A stretch of DNA of 64,000 nucleotides, taken from assembly GCA_002726915.1 (NCBI GenBank), contig PBSY01000060.1, forward strand, positions 62,001-126,000. Direction: 5' to 3'. This DNA comes from Verrucomicrobiales bacterium (GTDB lineage Bacteria > Verrucomicrobiota > Verrucomicrobiia > Verrucomicrobiales > DEV007). The notes beneath the pieces are model-generated. The model was not told where the DNA came from. It saw only the letters and a program-made list of their open reading frames with translations, and made no database searches. Each line of letters starts with the position of its first letter. Position 1 is the stretch's first letter. The position numbers were made by a program, and so were the translations under genes. Below, one piece after another: positions 19,305 to 30,375 of the stretch.

Positions 19305-20501
19305 ATGGAGTTCAGCCCAATAGAAGAAATCATCGCCGACATTAAGGCCGGTAAACTTGTCATCATCGTGGATGACAAAGACCGCGAGAACGAAGGCGAT
19401 CTTGTCTGCGCAGCGGAGAAAATCACTCCTGATATGATCAACTTTATGGCCACCAATGGCCGTGGCTTGATCTGCGCCCCGATCCTCCCGGAAGCCACCG
19501 AACGCCTCGGACTCCCCTTAATGGTTCGACGAAATACCGAATCACATGGTACCAACTTCACTGTCGCCGTTGACGCGGCTTCCGGTATCACCACCGGTAT
19601 CAGTTCAGCTGACCGGGCTAGAACTGTGCAAATTCTGGCCAACCCACTTGCGGAGCCCGGCGATCTCGTTCGACCGGGACATATTCTTCCACTGCAGGCC
19701 ATGCAGGAGGGAGTGCTTCGCCGAGCCGGTCACACCGAAGCTGCTGTCGATCTTGCTCGCCTCGCAGAACTACAAGCTGCTGGCGTCATCTGCGAGATTC
19801 TAAATGAAGACGGCACCATGGCCCGACTGCCCCAGCTAACAGAGTTCGCCGAAAAACACTCTCTGAAAATTGGAACGATCGCCTCTCTTATCCAATTTCG
19901 CCGACGGGAGGAAAAGCTGGTCCAACGGATCGAAACGATAAAAATGCCGACTGACTTTGGCACTTTTGATCTTGTTCACTACGCCAGCCGGATCAATTCT
20001 TCCGAAGAACATCTAGCACTTGTTAAAGGTGATATTGACCCCGCTGAACCGACGCTCGTGCGCGTGCACAGCGAGTGCCTTACCGGGGATGTTTTCGGGT
20101 CTCGTCGCTGCGACTGCGGGAGCCAGTTACACAGTGCACTTTCCCAGATCGAAAAAGCCGGGAAAGGCGTTCTTGTCTACATGCGTCAGGAAGGCCGCGG
20201 CATCGGACTCGCCAACAAAGTACGTGCCTACAAACTGCAGGAAGAGGGCCTCGATACGGTTGAGGCCAATGAGCGGCTCGGCTTCGGGTCCGACCTTCGC
20301 GATTACGGAATGGGCGCTCAGATCCTTCACGATCTTGGAGTTCGCCAAATCCGACTCATGACCAACAACCCGAGAAAGGTCGTCGGTCTCGATGGGCACC
20401 AGCTTGAAATCGTCGAAAAAGTCCCCATCAAGGTCACGCCGAATCCACACAACGAAGAGTATCTCAAGACCAAGCGAGACAAGCTCGGGCACATTCTTTA
20501 A
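19305..20501 (+). CDS. ribBA: Bifunctional 3,4-dihydroxy-2-butanone-4-phosphate synthase / GTP cyclohydrolase II
   Basis: [16 protein letters not shown] (RibB) and [24 protein letters not shown]…[19 protein letters not shown] (RibA). Confidence 0.97.
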   Translation: MEFSPIEEIIADIKAGKLVIIVDDKDRENEGDLVCAAEKITPDMINFMATNGRGLICAPILPEATERLGLPLMVRRNTESHGTNFTVAVDAASGITTGISSADRARTVQILANPLAEPGDLVRPGHILPLQAMQEGVLRRAGHTEAAVDLARLAELQAAGVICEILNEDGTMARLPQLTEFAEKHSLKIGTIASLIQFRRREEKLVQRIETIKMPTDFGTFDLVHYASRINSSEEHLALVKGDIDPAEPTLVRVHSECLTGDVFGSRRCDCGSQLHSALSQIEKAGKGVLVYMRQEGRGIGLANKVRAYKLQEEGLDTVEANERLGFGSDLRDYGMGAQILHDLGVRQIRLMTNNPRKVVGLDGHQLEIVEKVPIKVTPNPHNEEYLKTKRDKLGHIL

Positions 20502-20513
20502 GCTTACTAAACC

Positions 20514-20987
20514 ATGACGAAAACCGCTCCAGAAGCCCCTGTGACTACCAGCCAAGCCGGCTTTGTCTCTATCATCGCCAGCCGCTACAACGGTAAATAT
20601 ACCGACGCACTCGTCGAATCGGCCAGCGAAACGCTCGCAAACCTGGCTCCGGATCTTGGTGTCAACATTACCCGCGTCCCGGGGGCCTTTGAAATCCCGA
20701 TTGTGGTTGAAGCTGCTGCCTGCAGAGATGTCCAACCACTCGCTATCATAGCTCTCGGTGTGATCATTCGCGGTTCTACTGCCCACGCCGACCTCATCGC
20801 ACAGTCGATCACTCAGTCCCTTCAGGAAACCGGTGTTTCTCATTTAATTCCCGTCATCCACGAAGTTTTGCTCGTCGAAAATTCCGAGCAGGCAGAGGCG
20901 AGGTCAATCGGCGATGAATTGAATCGTGGCCGCGAAGCGGCTGAGGCAGCCATTTCAATGATCGAGGTTATGGGTGACTTCATCTAA
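20514..20987 (+). CDS. ribH: 6,7-dimethyl-8-ribityllumazine synthase
   Basis: RVPGAFEIPIVVEAAA, ALGVIIRGSTAHADLIAQSIT; immediately after ribBA. Confidence 0.95.
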   Translation: MTKTAPEAPVTTSQAGFVSIIASRYNGKYTDALVESASETLANLAPDLGVNITRVPGAFEIPIVVEAAACRDVQPLAIIALGVIIRGSTAHADLIAQSITQSLQETGVSHLIPVIHEVLLVENSEQAEARSIGDELNRGREAAEAAISMIEVMGDFI

Positions 20988-20993
20988 CTTTGC

Positions 20994-21947
20994 ATGTGCG
21001 AAACGATTGTATTTCTTGATCGCGACACGACGGATCGCGGGGACATTGATCTCTCCGAGATAGAGTCTCTTGGTAAACTTGTCTACCACGGCACGACCCA
21101 CCCCTCAGAGGTTAACGAACGTATTGCTGGAGCTGATATAATACTTACTAACAAGGTTGTTATTAAGGGCGAGGAGATGGACGCGGCTTCGAATCTGAAG
21201 TTAATCCAAATTGTCGCCACAGGCGTGAATAATGTAGACCTCGACGCTGCCCGTCAGCGCGGACTCGCCGTGTGCAACGTGAGCGGATACAGCACCGAAT
21301 CGGTCGTCCAACATGTCTTCGCTTCCCTTCTGAATCTGGAAACCAACGCACACCGCTTTGCCGCAGAAAAACACCTCTGGCCCGATTCACCAATCTTCAC
21401 TCGACTCGATTATCCAATTAATGAACTCTGCGGTAAAACTCTTGGTATCGTTGGTCTTGGAGCAATTGGAAAGGCCGTGGCACGGGTAGGCACTGCTTTC
21501 GGCATGAATATTGTTGCACTGGCTCGCAAAGGCGTCAGCACCGGGGCAATCACACGGCTTCCGAAGAAAGATTTTTTCGCTGTTTCAGATGTGGTCACTC
21601 TTCACTGCCCGCTCACTCCCCAGACGCTTCACTTCATTAATTCTGAAACGCTTGGGATGATGAAAAGTTCAGCCATTTTAATCAATACCGGACGCGGTGA
21701 TCTCATCAATGAGCCCCATCTCGTAACAGCGCTGAAAAATGGAACTATTCGAGCAGCAGCAGTCGACGTCGTAACGCCCGAGCCACCTCCAGCTGACCAT
21801 CCTCTCATTGCGGCTGCTCTCAACAATCTCTTCGTTACGCCACACACCGCTTGGAGTTCGATTGAAGCGCGGCAGCGACTAGTGGACAAGATCGTAGATA
21901 ATATCAAAGCTTTCCGCCGAAGCGAAAAGCTGAATCGAATTATCTAG
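20994..21947 (+). CDS. D-2-hydroxyacid dehydrogenase (glycerate dehydrogenase-like)
   Basis: GKTLGIVGLGAIGKAVARVGTAFGM, LHCPLTPQTLHFINSETLGMMKSSAILINTGRGDLI, VTPHTAWSSIEARQR. Confidence 0.92.
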   Translation: MCETIVFLDRDTTDRGDIDLSEIESLGKLVYHGTTHPSEVNERIAGADIILTNKVVIKGEEMDAASNLKLIQIVATGVNNVDLDAARQRGLAVCNVSGYSTESVVQHVFASLLNLETNAHRFAAEKHLWPDSPIFTRLDYPINELCGKTLGIVGLGAIGKAVARVGTAFGMNIVALARKGVSTGAITRLPKKDFFAVSDVVTLHCPLTPQTLHFINSETLGMMKSSAILINTGRGDLINEPHLVTALKNGTIRAAAVDVVTPEPPPADHPLIAAALNNLFVTPHTAWSSIEARQRLVDKIVDNIKAFRRSEKLNRII

Positions 21948-21975
21948 TCGCCGAAACGTGAGTGACCCGAAACTC

Positions 21976-24912
21976 TCACTCCTCAACTGGAACCGGCAGC
22001 GCAGCTTCCGAATGGGGCACTGCGGTTGACTCTTCAATTGGCACAATCGCTTCGCTGTCTCCCTTATCAGGCAATGACAGACTGTTGATTATCCCGTCGA
22101 TTAACCCATCTAGCTCAGACAAGGCACCCTCATTACCGATGGCCTTCTGTAATTGATCCGAAATCATTTTCGCGACGTCTTCTTCGCCCTTAATTAACCC
22201 TTGGAGTGACTCTATAGTTTCGGTTGAAGTACCCAATAGGGAACTCAGTTCTTCGGAGGCAAACTCAACAGGAAAACGCTTCAGCTTTATCGAAGGTTTC
22301 ATCCACGGCCCTTCACCTTCAATTATCACTTCCTTACCCTCCAGAGGCATACCGATCACAACGTTTGGATCCATTCTGGCTGTCGCTGCGAATTTCGTGG
22401 TCCCTCGCTTCAGGTTGACGAGACCGTCCACCGAAACTTTAGCACCCACCTGCGTGACAGCCAGATCGTTGGTCAAAAGGATTCCCGACTCAATGATGTA
22501 GGTTCCCGAAAGCGCGTCACCCGTTCTTGCGCCGAAAGCAGGAACCACCTTCCCTAGAAAGTCTTGAATTTCCCCGACAACCGGAAATCCCATTAGCTTT
22601 GCTTCAGTGACTGAAATCGAACCCCCACCTCGAACATCAGAAATATCGTTCGTGCCCGAACCATGAAACTCTAAAACAAGATCTCCGTTCATTGCACGAC
22701 CTTCCGCTCCAAGCCATTCTCCGATAGAGCCCAATGGCGCATTGTCCAACCTAAATGAGTCGATGCTGAACGGATAGCCCTCGTCAATGAGGCTCACTTT
22801 ACCGCTCATGTTCAAATCTCCTCCCAGCAACCGGGCGGTGGTATCTTTGACAATCAAGGAACCACCCGAGACTTCAATCTCGCCCTTTATCTGCGACACT
22901 GGAAGATCCCTTGAAGCATTCGTATACACCAATCCAAGCGAATGATTATAGAAAATTTCCAAATTCGAGTTAGCGAGATCCTCGAGCAAAATTGACCCAC
23001 TCAATTGAACTTGAGGCGCATCCCGAAAGTTAATTGACGTAAATTTTTCTGCGAATTCTGCATCGAAGGCCGACAGCATCGATACAAGGTTCACATTGGA
23101 CTCAAACTTATCAAAACTCAGCACATCGTCCTCCAGATTGAGCGACGCCGTTCCGATCAAGTCGCCCTCGCCATGCCCGAACTGGAACGAATAAAAATCC
23201 AACATTTGCGAAGGAGCATCAAAACCGAAGGAAGCGTTCGCTCGTGTCATTGGAACCCCACACCAGAGAAAATCCGAACCTCTGAGAGAACCCTCAATCG
23301 CAAGTGACTTAACACCACCATCTGAAGAGAATTTCACATCAAGCACCGGAGGATTTCCGTTAGCCTGTACCTCAAGCCATTCCCCAAACTCCTCGAACAA
23401 AACAGAATCAAATGGAAGAACAAAGGTCTCATTTGAAGCCGCATTGCCAACTGCCTCATAAGACGCATCTGATTTAGGCAAAGCCAAACTGCCTGAAGCC
23501 CTCACGACTAAGCCTCCAATTCGGCCTGAAAAACGCTCCACATCGACCTTTCCTGAGGAGGCCATAATTTCGGCGCTAATTTCCTCTAGTTGGGCCACCG
23601 GATTACCCCCTTTAAAAAAGGCGACGCTGGAGTCGAGAAGAGAAAATTCAACGGCACTCACAGCGGTTTGATCCTTAATCAGCCCTATAATATCGATATT
23701 AATTCCCAGATTAGAAAACTTCACCTGAGGAACTTGCCGCGCTTCACTCTCGAAAAAGGTAACTCCATTCAGGACCATTCCGCGGGGGAACTGATATTCA
23801 CCGTCTTCGTAATCAAGGTATATACCACGCTCTTTCAGGTAGACTTGTGCTTTAGAAATGACTTAAGGGGCGAATCCCGCAAATCTCGACCAGCTGAGAT
23901 ACCCAGCCACGGCGACTACAAGAACGACTAATAGCGTTAGGATAAAGAATAAAGTCGCAAATACAGACCAGCACCCTGCCTTCTCTTTCTCAGCCGGTTT
24001 CTCGGTCTTCAGCTGAGGTGGAGCAGCCACCACCACTATCTCACCGAGTTCCTTATCGATAGGCGGTCTCTTTTTTTTGGCTACCCTCGGAGTCCTATTA
24101 TCATCGTCAGACTGGAACCTTCCTGGCAACTTTTTATCCCCCGCCTTATCTCCAACACTCTGACCAAAAGACTGGGCTTTTTTATTCGATGCTCTTTTCT
24201 TCTTAGTCGCTTTTTTTTTGGATCTCGGTTTGGCAGTTGTCAGAGAGAACTCATCCCCGTCTTCTTCCCAAGGCATAGACTCTTTAGCACACAGCTTGCC
24301 TTCTTTTTCTTTTTTGCTCGGGTCTTTCGAGCCTCCATCGTCCGGACCCTTTCCACCCTTCTCATCAGCATTCTTGTTGGAGCCTTTTTCACCGAACAGT
24401 TTGGCAAGATCTTCAATTGGCGCGGACTTGCGGATCAGAGGTTTGATATCCAGCACGCTCTCGTCATCAGCATCTTCGGTTTCCTGAGAAAGCTTTTTAT
24501 CTTCAGGTGGCCCCTCATGCCTTTTATCTAGCCTCTCTTTTTCGCTTGCGTCATCCGAGCTTGCGATTTTTTCACCAGACTTAGAGTCTTTTCCAACTCG
24601 CTCATTGAACTTTCTCTTCTCAACTTCTTTGGAATCGCTTTGGGAACTTCTGCTCTCAGATTTCTTATTCACAACTTCCGCGTCTTTTGCCTCTTCAGCG
24701 GCGTCACGCTCCTCTAGAGAAGTAGGCTGATTTTCCTTATCCCGTCGCTCATCATTATCGCCGTCAACCCACCAACGATCGGTCATATCAAGCTGGTCCC
24801 CAGAATCAGGATCAATTGGAACCTCCTCCTTCTTGGAAAGGTTGGCTTCTCCCAGTCCTCTGTCGTCATCTCCGTGACCCTCGCTTCGATTACCACTTGC
24901 CTTGTCACTCAT
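21976..24912 (-). pseudogene. AsmA-like membrane protein gene interrupted by an in-frame TAA (23863-23865); or two separate ORFs
   Basis: ORFs 21976-23778 and 23863-24972 share one frame. The segment between them translates without another stop as VISKAQVYLKERGIYLDYEDGEYQFPRG-MVLNGVTFFES, directly after the TM end …AGYLSWSRFAGFAP*. The ORF track opens at 24972; MSDK start at 24912 preferred. Confidence 0.65.
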
Positions 24913-24957
24913 CAGTCTGTTAAACACCCCGGGTGGTTTCACTTTCGACCCATCAAC

Positions 24958-25998
24958 ATGATTCGCAAACACATCCTAATCTTTCAGTTCATCACCCTAC
25001 TTGGACTCATAGAATTTTCACAGGCACAGGATTCAGTCAATTTTCCAACAATTGGCGAGATCCTGAAATTTGATAAGTCGTTAGATGCTCTTCTCGATCC
25101 CAGCGCTGAAATCGAAGTACTCTCCTCTGGATTTCTCTGGTCAGAAGGGCCCGTTTGGGTCCCTGAATCGAACCATTTGCACGGCGGTTATCTTCTCTTC
25201 TCCGACATACCTAACAATCGAGTTGTCCGATGGGACGAAGGCAAAGGGGCTAAGACATGGCTAACTCCTTCCGGCTATACCGGAGTCGATACCTACGGTA
25301 GTGAACCCGGTTGTAACGGACTTTTACTGGATACTTTAGGACAACTTATTTCCTGCGAACATGGAGACCGACGCCTCTCTCTGCTTACCAAAGGAGGCGG
25401 TAAACGCACGCTTATCGATAACTACCGAGGCAAAAGACTTAATAGCCCCAATGATGTCTGCCTCGGCGCTGATGGCAAAACGCTATACTTTACCGACCCA
25501 CCCTACGGCCTGCCGAAGCGCTGGGACGATCCCCGACGCGAACTTAACTTCTGCGGCGTTTTCTGTCTCTCTCCCGCAGGTGAGATCACACTCCTTACGA
25601 CCGAAATGACTCGCCCTAACGGAATCGCCTTCAGCCCTGATTTCAAAACCCTTTACGTTGCACAATCTGATCCTGCCGCGGCCGTCTGGAAATCATTCCC
25701 TGTCAACGAAGATGGAACGATCGGCAAAGGGACGATCTTCCATGATGCAACCGAAGCTTTTGAAAAAGGACTTCCAGGCCTCCCTGATGGATTAAAAGTA
25801 GACAACAAAGGCAATGTCTGGGCGACAGGTCCGGGCGGAGTCTATATTTTTTCGCCCTCCGGAACACTACTCGGACGTATTTCAACAGGTGAAAGAACTG
25901 CCAACTGTGCCTGGGGAAACGATGGGACGGTTCTCTACCTCACAGCAGACACCTACCTTTGCCGTATACAGACGAAAGCAATGGGAGCCGGATGGTAA
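24958..25998 (+). CDS. SMP-30/gluconolactonase family secreted protein
   Basis: Start at 24958 gives signal peptide MIRKHILIFQFITLLGLIEFSQAQ; SEGPVWVPE, NGLLLDTLGQLISCEHGDRRLS, LNSPNDVCLGADGKTLYFTDPPYG. Confidence 0.88.
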   Translation: MIRKHILIFQFITLLGLIEFSQAQDSVNFPTIGEILKFDKSLDALLDPSAEIEVLSSGFLWSEGPVWVPESNHLHGGYLLFSDIPNNRVVRWDEGKGAKTWLTPSGYTGVDTYGSEPGCNGLLLDTLGQLISCEHGDRRLSLLTKGGGKRTLIDNYRGKRLNSPNDVCLGADGKTLYFTDPPYGLPKRWDDPRRELNFCGVFCLSPAGEITLLTTEMTRPNGIAFSPDFKTLYVAQSDPAAAVWKSFPVNEDGTIGKGTIFHDATEAFEKGLPGLPDGLKVDNKGNVWATGPGGVYIFSPSGTLLGRISTGERTANCAWGNDGTVLYLTADTYLCRIQTKAMGAGW

Positions 25999-26010
25999 AG
26001 CAAGAATTCT

Positions 26011-26223
26011 ATGGCTATCTGGAAGTGCAACATCAATCCCCGTGGTCGTATTCTTCGCGGGTTACTTGGACTCACCACCCTCGCTGGTGGTATCTATCTA
26101 CTCTTGGAGACTAGCAGCGCCTTCTGGTCCACCGGTCTTTGCACGCTTGGAGCCTTTGCTATTTTCGAAGGAGTCAAAGGCTGGTGCGCACTTCGTGCCA
26201 TGGGTGTAAAATTGCCGTTTTAG
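26011..26223 (+). CDS. Small membrane protein, DUF2892-like
   Basis: 70 aa; CNINPRGRILRGLLGLTTLAGGIYLLL…GAFAIFEGVKGWCALRAMG resembles the YgaP-type TM domain. Confidence 0.7.
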   Translation: MAIWKCNINPRGRILRGLLGLTTLAGGIYLLLETSSAFWSTGLCTLGAFAIFEGVKGWCALRAMGVKLPF

Positions 26224-26283
26224 TATTTGCAGAAACCGACGCTCTCCGCTTGCGGGAGTCGTGGGCTTCTGGCAACTTCGTCT

Positions 26284-28614
26284 ATGCCCCGCGTTCGTTA
26301 CCTCTCTTTGGTATCAGTCTTGCTGGTAACTCAGCAACTCCCTGCTATTGAACAAAAGATCACAAAGGGTCTCACCACTAAAGCAGCAGTGGACGAAGGT
26401 CTGCTCATTCATCCTCTCTCCGCCACCTTAGACCTTCAGGGGCGACTCTTTGTCAGTGACGCAGATGGAATCAAACGTTTGGAAGACTCAAACCTTGATG
26501 GAATTTTTGATACCTCGATTTTAATTACTGATGAATTGAAAGGCGTGCAGGGACTCACCTGGTTGGATGACTCACTCTACATCCTCTCACCACCTTCTCT
26601 TTGGAAGTATACCGACAGTAATGGCGACGCCATCATCGACTCAAGCGAAGAACTCGCTACCGGCTTCGGAGTATCATCGGAGAATCGCAGTGCCCACGGA
26701 CCGTTTCTACACCCCAATGGTCGTATTTATTGGACTCAACCAAGAGCGCGCTTCAAGATTCCTGACAGTGATACTAATCAAATTATACATTCTGGCGAAA
26801 GTGCTCGCATCTGGTTTTGCCAAATAACGGGAGGCGATCTTGATTACTTCGCAGGCGGCGGCATGGATGTGCCAGCAGAGCTAGATTTCACCGACCGAGG
26901 GGAAATTGTTGGAGCTTGCAATGGCTTTTACGGACGCCCTCGAGGCGATGCCCTTGTACACTGGATTTATCGGGGTGTTTACCCCCGCGAGGACCAGTCA
27001 CAGTCCCTCGCTGAGCACGCTCGCAGCGGTGACCTGCTCCACGGGATTCATACCTTCAGAAACGATGGATTAAGTGGCGTCCTTCGCTATCGCAGCGGCC
27101 TACTCAGTGAAGAATGGACCGACCAGTGGTTCACGACCCACTTCGATCCACCGCGCCTCACCCGAACACGCCTGAAAGATAGCGCCTCCTCTTATGAAGC
27201 GGTGGAGAGCAAAACGGTTTTTGCACTCGAAAGCAAAACCTCTCGCTTCACCGACCTAGTTGAAGATCACAACGGTGACTTACTTATCATTGACCAAGGA
27301 AACGCGGTGACTGTTGGAGAGGAGGACCCGACTAGAGCTCTCTCTTTTTTCGGCGGAACCATCCATCGCATCTCAAGGGAAGGGATCCCATTTCAACCAA
27401 CCGCTTACCTCAACTGGGACATACTCACCGCTGAAGAAGTCGCTAACTTACTTTTCGCCGAAGAACACTGGGTCCGATCCAAAGCCGTCACCGAGCTTGC
27501 CGTTAGAGGTGCACCCGCGATCCCCGAGTTACGCGATATCCTGCTCCGCTCCGGCGTTCCTGAAAACGTTCGCCAAAACGCAGTTTGGGCACTCACCCGA
27601 ATGAAGTTCTCAGAATCAATCGATCTAATTTATGACGCCTTGACCGATCCAAGCCCTAACGTTCGTCAAGCTGCCTGCAACGCTATGAGCGTGACACGAA
27701 CGTGGCAGCAGGTTGCAGCGAATCAGCCAGCCGAACGAAACATCGAGTTGGAGAGAAACAGAACTATTTCCGGCGCCCTCGCTAACATCGTGCGTTCCGA
27801 TGAGCCCAGCGTTGCACGCAGTGCTGCTGTCGCGTTGGGTCGAATGGCAGAATTCAGGTCAATCGGAGCCATTTTAGGGCGTCTTGGAAGAACACCAGAT
27901 GACCAATTCCTCGAACACTCTCTTATCAACGCCCTCATAGAAATAGATGATTACACAACCACTCACGCAGCTCTCGACTCTGAAAATCCAGGGGTCCTTA
28001 ACGGCGTCGTGTGGGCGCTTCACGAAATGCCTTCTTCCCAAATTGAAATTTTCGATGTCCTCCCGCTGATCGAAATACAGGACAAGCGACTCCGCAGGTC
28101 ACTTGTTACGATTGCTGGGGAGCATCCAAATTGGGACGCTGGTCTCGCCAACCGATTCTTTGAATGGTCCGACGATTTGAACGATCAACAAATCACCACT
28201 CTCGAGAATTTTGTTCCCCGCCTGGCAGCCTCACCCCCAATCCAAGACTTTCTATCATCACTCGCCAAATCCGATACGCCGGAAAAACGTTCACTGGCGT
28301 TGCGCCTAATTCATCTCTCCACTTTGACTAATCTGAAGCCCGAGTGGCTCAAATTAGTTAGGTCAACGCTCCATCCTCATGCCACCGAGGAGGATTTGGA
28401 GAATGCCCTAGGGATTGCAGTCCATCACCCCAACTTGAATCTTAGACCCATGCTTGAGACACTGCGCGATTCTAGCAATTTGACTCCGCTACTTCAGACC
28501 CGCGCACGCGAAATCCTTGAGGTGCTTGAGGAACCCAATACTCTGAAAATTCCTCCCGCTTCTAGACCGCTTGTACCCTCTGCTGGAGAAAAGGCTCTCT
28601 CTCCTCCAGAGTAG
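26284..28614 (+). CDS. PVC-type dehydrogenase-like beta-propeller protein with HEAT repeats
   Basis: N-terminal propeller (HPLSATLDLQGRLFVSDADGIKRL…HGPFLHPNGRIYWTQ) followed by HEAT-like repeats (VRSKAVTELAVRGAPAIPELRDIL, VRQNAVWALTRM). Start 26284 (MPRVRYLSLVSVLLV) preferred over 26227. Confidence 0.75.
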   Translation: MPRVRYLSLVSVLLVTQQLPAIEQKITKGLTTKAAVDEGLLIHPLSATLDLQGRLFVSDADGIKRLEDSNLDGIFDTSILITDELKGVQGLTWLDDSLYILSPPSLWKYTDSNGDAIIDSSEELATGFGVSSENRSAHGPFLHPNGRIYWTQPRARFKIPDSDTNQIIHSGESARIWFCQITGGDLDYFAGGGMDVPAELDFTDRGEIVGACNGFYGRPRGDALVHWIYRGVYPREDQSQSLAEHARSGDLLHGIHTFRNDGLSGVLRYRSGLLSEEWTDQWFTTHFDPPRLTRTRLKDSASSYEAVESKTVFALESKTSRFTDLVEDHNGDLLIIDQGNAVTVGEEDPTRALSFFGGTIHRISREGIPFQPTAYLNWDILTAEEVANLLFAEEHWVRSKAVTELAVRGAPAIPELRDILLRSGVPENVRQNAVWALTRMKFSESIDLIYDALTDPSPNVRQAACNAMSVTRTWQQVAANQPAERNIELERNRTISGALANIVRSDEPSVARSAAVALGRMAEFRSIGAILGRLGRTPDDQFLEHSLINALIEIDDYTTTHAALDSENPGVLNGVVWALHEMPSSQIEIFDVLPLIEIQDKRLRRSLVTIAGEHPNWDAGLANRFFEWSDDLNDQQITTLENFVPRLAASPPIQDFLSSLAKSDTPEKRSLALRLIHLSTLTNLKPEWLKLVRSTLHPHATEEDLENALGIAVHHPNLNLRPMLETLRDSSNLTPLLQTRAREILEVLEEPNTLKIPPASRPLVPSAGEKALSPPE

Positions 28615-28723
28615 TCCACCGGAAGGAAAACCCCGTTTGCGAATCGTAGCAGCGCGGCTTACAGATCCCGCGTTGCACTTTTTCCTTGAGAATGAGCAGC
28701 TTGAATCCTAATCCACTCTCACT

Positions 28724-30364
28724 GTGAGCACTCTGGAAAAAACTGTCTCGGCCGAAGTCGCCGGCGAAATCGACCGCCGGCGCACGTTTGCCATTATTTC
28801 TCATCCTGATGCGGGTAAAACGACACTAACCGAAAAACTGCTTCTTTATGGCGGCGCCATCCATCTGGCAGGCAGCGTTACTGCCCGGAAAAATCAGAAC
28901 GCAACCGCGAGCGACTGGATGGAAATGGAGAAGGAGCGGGGTATTTCGGTGTCGTCGACGGTTCTTCAATTCGAATACGACAGCGCGTGCGTCAACCTGC
29001 TCGACACCCCGGGACACCACGACTTCTCTGAGGATACTTACCGCGTGCTCTCGGCGGTCGACTCGGCTGTCATGGTTATCGACGCCGGTAAAGGTATTGA
29101 GGCGCAAACACTGAAACTCTTTGAGGTCTGCCGAAAGCGCGGAGTCCCTATTTTTGTCTTCATCAACAAGATGGATCGACCAACGCGTCCCCCATTGGAA
29201 CTCATCGATGAACTCGAACGAGTTCTCGGCCTACCTCCAGTTCCGCTTAATTGGCCACTGGGAGATGGACCCCGCTTTAGGGGTATTTTTGATCGAGAGA
29301 AAAATGAAGTAAACCTGTTTGAACGCACTCCTCACGGCGCCTTCAAAGCCCCGCTCTCCGTGGCTGGCATTGAGGATGAAACTGTTCAGGAAGCGCTCGA
29401 TTCAGAAATCTACGAGACTGCCGTTCAAGAGATCGACCTGCTCGACGGCGTGACCGAAGAACTCGACATGGAGAAAGTTCTCAACGGCAAGCAGATGCCC
29501 ATTTTCTTCGGAAGCGCAATGAACAACTTTGGTGTGGAACTGATGCTGCAACGTTTTCTCGAACTGGCTCCAAAGCCAGCAGCGCGTGAATCAAAAGGCG
29601 AATCAGTCTGCCCTCACCACGACGCTTTTTCCGGCTTTGTTTTCAAGATTCAAGCCAACATGAACCCTCGTCATCGCGACCGAGCAGTTTTCATCCGCAT
29701 TGTTTCGGGAGTTTTCGAACGTGACATGCAAGTCATCGATGTTCGCACTGGAAAAAAAGTTCGTCTCGGAAACGCCCAAAAGCTGTTTGGTCAGGATCGA
29801 GAAACTCTCGACCACGCCTACGCCGGCGACATCCTTGCTCTTGTCGGTAATTACGATTTTCTCATCGGCGATACTGTCACTAGTAACAACAACTTACTCT
29901 ACGATGAGATGCCTAGGTTTAAGCCAGAGTGCTTTTCCTACCTTTTCAACAACGACACCGCCAATATCAAACGCTACCGAGCCGGACTGGAGCAACTACT
30001 TAAAGAAGGTGTTGCCCAGGCTTATGATGTTCACGGCAGCGCCCAACGAGTTCCTCTTCTCGGAGCCGTGGGCCCGCTTCAATTCGAAGTCTTCAAGGCC
30101 AGGCTTGAAAACGAGTACAAAGTCGATTGCCGCCTCGAAAGCTCTCCCTGGAGCGTCGCCCAATGGGTTCGCCCCGAAGATCCCGACCCAGACGCCAACA
30201 CTCGTGATGCTCCGGGCGTAATACTCCCCTCAGGCTGCTCTCTGGCCCGAGATGAAGAGAACCATTGGATCGTCCTTTTACCCGCAGCCTACCTCGTCAG
30301 TATTCTCCACGACCGTAACGAAGCTTTCGAGTTTAGTGACTCCCCTTTCCCTACGATTCTCTAA
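28724..30364 (+). CDS. prfC: Peptide chain release factor 3 (GTG start)
   Basis: SHPDAGKTTLTEKLLLYGGAIH, DWMEMEKERGISVSSTVLQF, LDTPGHHDFSEDTYR, C-terminal FKARLENEYKVDCRLESSPW. Confidence 0.95.
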   Translation: MSTLEKTVSAEVAGEIDRRRTFAIISHPDAGKTTLTEKLLLYGGAIHLAGSVTARKNQNATASDWMEMEKERGISVSSTVLQFEYDSACVNLLDTPGHHDFSEDTYRVLSAVDSAVMVIDAGKGIEAQTLKLFEVCRKRGVPIFVFINKMDRPTRPPLELIDELERVLGLPPVPLNWPLGDGPRFRGIFDREKNEVNLFERTPHGAFKAPLSVAGIEDETVQEALDSEIYETAVQEIDLLDGVTEELDMEKVLNGKQMPIFFGSAMNNFGVELMLQRFLELAPKPAARESKGESVCPHHDAFSGFVFKIQANMNPRHRDRAVFIRIVSGVFERDMQVIDVRTGKKVRLGNAQKLFGQDRETLDHAYAGDILALVGNYDFLIGDTVTSNNNLLYDEMPRFKPECFSYLFNNDTANIKRYRAGLEQLLKEGVAQAYDVHGSAQRVPLLGAVGPLQFEVFKARLENEYKVDCRLESSPWSVAQWVRPEDPDPDANTRDAPGVILPSGCSLARDEENHWIVLLPAAYLVSILHDRNEAFEFSDSPFPTIL

Positions 30365-30375
30365 CCGTTCCTGAC

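Noticed and set aside
20127-20843. 238-aa minus-strand ORF
   Set aside because: Antisense to ribBA and ribH, both strongly supported; treated as a shadow ORF.
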